A stretch of 64,000 bases of DNA from Ilumatobacteraceae bacterium. Lineage in GTDB: Bacteria; Actinomycetota; Acidimicrobiia; Acidimicrobiales; Ilumatobacteraceae. The stretch lies in NCBI GenBank assembly GCA_021299715.1, contig JAJTEL010000002.1:186001-250000 (forward strand). Reading direction: 5' to 3'. A program made the translations under genes and the position numbers. Positions 63,087-64,000 of the stretch are shown here, in pieces (position 1 is the first letter of the stretch; every line of letters begins with the position of its first letter). The notes beneath the pieces were generated by a model. It worked only from the letters and a program-made list of their open reading frames with translations. It was not told the origin of the DNA and did not search any database.

Positions 63087-63988
63087 GAGTTGCTCACAGC
63101 CGCAATGTCGCCTACAAAAGCATGTTCTTCATGGTGCGATGTGAACCCAAGAGATGCATAAAGAGATAGTGCTGCTGCATTGTCGGAATCGACGTACAGC
63201 ATTGCAATGGGCGCACTCTCTGCGGGAATGCTGGCAAGGCCCGCGATGGCCATTTTTCTTCCAAGACCGTGCCCCGAATGATTTGGGTGAACCGCAATTA
63301 CGTAAATTTCACCCATGACAGGTTCTGTGTCGGAATGAATCTTTGTCCAGCAGAACGCGGTCATTGTGCCGTTGTCGCGGTGAATACGAAATCCGTTGGC
63401 GTTGAACCATGGCTCTTGTTCGCGTGACTCGATGACGTGGTGATTCCATCCACCTTGTTCGGGGTGTTGATGGAATGCCGCGTTATTCAGTGCGAGCCAT
63501 TCGGTTTCGTCCACTCCAACAACAAAAGATTCTGTTGAGAATTGCGCAACTTCGTCAAGCAGGTTTTGTTCCAGTGGCAATGTGCGTCGAAGTTGAATAA
63601 GTCGACGTCCTTGATTAAGACCCACCTGAGATGCAAGTTGACGGTGAGTGTTGTTTGGCTCAAACACCCACCAATGCACGTGGCCGCCACCTTCGTCGGC
63701 AACAACGTTCAGGGCGGCTTGTAATAGGCCTGGCGCTAGTTCATTTGTGTCGTATCGATGGTGAGGGTGTATGACAAGGTCGAGTGACCACGAGTCATTT
63801 CCGCGAGATACTTGGCAATAGGCGAGGGCGTGAGAGTGCGTTTCATCTCGTGCGATGATGCCGGCAAAGCCCTCGCGGCCACCCTCGCGTAGATCGAGCC
63901 ACAGATGGTCGTTCAGGGGACGAGCACCATCGGCACGCCATACATCGGCAAGAAGTGTGCTGACTTCGTCCATGCTGACGGCATCCAT
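63083..63988 (-). CDS. mshD: Mycothiol synthase MshD
   Basis: MshD acetylates Cys-GlcN-Ins in the final step of mycothiol synthesis, the main low-molecular thiol of actinobacteria. The 301-residue protein has two GNAT domains; the N-terminal is divergent, the C-terminal carries the acetyl-CoA loop VHPNHSGHGLGRKMAIAGL and LYVDSDNAAALSLYASLGF. NAAFHQHPEQGGWN and FCWTKIHSD are typical of MshD. Start ATG 63988 is near the window edge and the frame stays open beyond it, so a longer N-terminus cannot be excluded. It is translated with rlmN. Mycothiol supports the DsbA-like gene at 4914. Confidence 0.9.
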   Translation of the reverse strand: MDAVSMDEVSTLLADVWRADGARPLNDHLWLDLREGGREGFAGIIARDETHSHALAYCQVSRGNDSWSLDLVIHPHHRYDTNELAPGLLQAALNVVADEGGGHVHWWVFEPNNTHRQLASQVGLNQGRRLIQLRRTLPLEQNLLDEVAQFSTESFVVGVDETEWLALNNAAFHQHPEQGGWNHHVIESREQEPWFNANGFRIHRDNGTMTAFCWTKIHSDTEPVMGEIYVIAVHPNHSGHGLGRKMAIAGLASIPAESAPIAMLYVDSDNAAALSLYASLGFTSHHEEHAFVGDIAAVSNS

Positions 63989-64000
63989 ATGTCGTTTGAT

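Overview
The window is a compact, mostly ordinary chromosomal segment of an actinobacterium. The actinobacterial assignment rests on a mycothiol synthase (mshD), an Rv2466c-type mycothiol-linked DsbA protein, an F420-dependent LLM-family oxidoreductase, a PAC2-family protein, a DUF3499 protein, a BldD regulator with an intact c-di-GMP signature, and a 6C-type small RNA. GC content is moderate (by eye in the mid-50s percent). Intergenic gaps are very short, start and stop codons overlap constantly, and many starts look leaderless. A planktonic Acidimicrobiia-like organism would fit, but that placement is inference.

Layout. 1-5.6 kb: rimP-nusA-infB operon followed by a DsbA-like gene, without the rbfA and ylxR usually seen there. 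5.6-8.5 kb (minus): F420 oxidoreductase, PAC2 protein, phosphotransferase. 8.5-15 kb: CnoX-like thioredoxin, comEA, comEC (no beta-lactamase domain), holA, rpsT (minus) and lepA. 15-22 kb: MFS transporter, photolyase, then a tight hrcA-dnaJ-rsmE-bldD-hemW run and tRNA-Val(GAC). 22-31.4 kb: EamA transporter, sulfatase-like hydrolase, acyl-CoA dehydrogenase, icd, quinone oxidoreductase, gltA, a carboxyltransferase and a LysR regulator. 31.4-36.2 kb: a 6C-type RNA, a HAD/acyltransferase fusion, a mitochondrial-type aconitase and a divergent GntR regulator. 36.2-44.4 kb: two crotonases, a nitroreductase, and the glutamate synthase pair gltB-gltD, with gltB broken. 44.4-50 kb: LysM lipoprotein, ddl and murF (divergent), a second MFS transporter, a 57-residue zinc ribbon, a P450. 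50-58 kb: alanine dehydrogenase, then an aminobutyraldehyde dehydrogenase-like gene in line with a polyamine ABC transporter (potA-D-B-C) and a 2-hydroxyacid dehydrogenase. 58-64 kb: membrane J-domain protein, tRNA-Val(CAC), DUF3499, SRPBCC, lone ABC ATPase, phosphotransferase plus DUF6285, rlmN, mshD.

How the genes work together. Three TCA-cycle enzymes (gltA, acn, icd) lie within 10 kb. The icd and acn/gntR promoter regions share the same unusual direct repeat (TACAAST-N4-TACAAGT, 11-bp period), which suggests the GntR protein controls the aconitase and isocitrate dehydrogenase steps. GltBD and Ald are nitrogen-assimilation neighbours fed by 2-oxoglutarate and pyruvate. Ddl and MurF make and attach D-Ala-D-Ala and share one 33-bp promoter gap. 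The most notable observations are the 6C-type RNA, the shared TCA operator, the deletion and frameshift in gltB, and the BldD c-di-GMP motif. I found no CRISPR array, prophage, insertion sequence or clearly undescribed multi-gene system.
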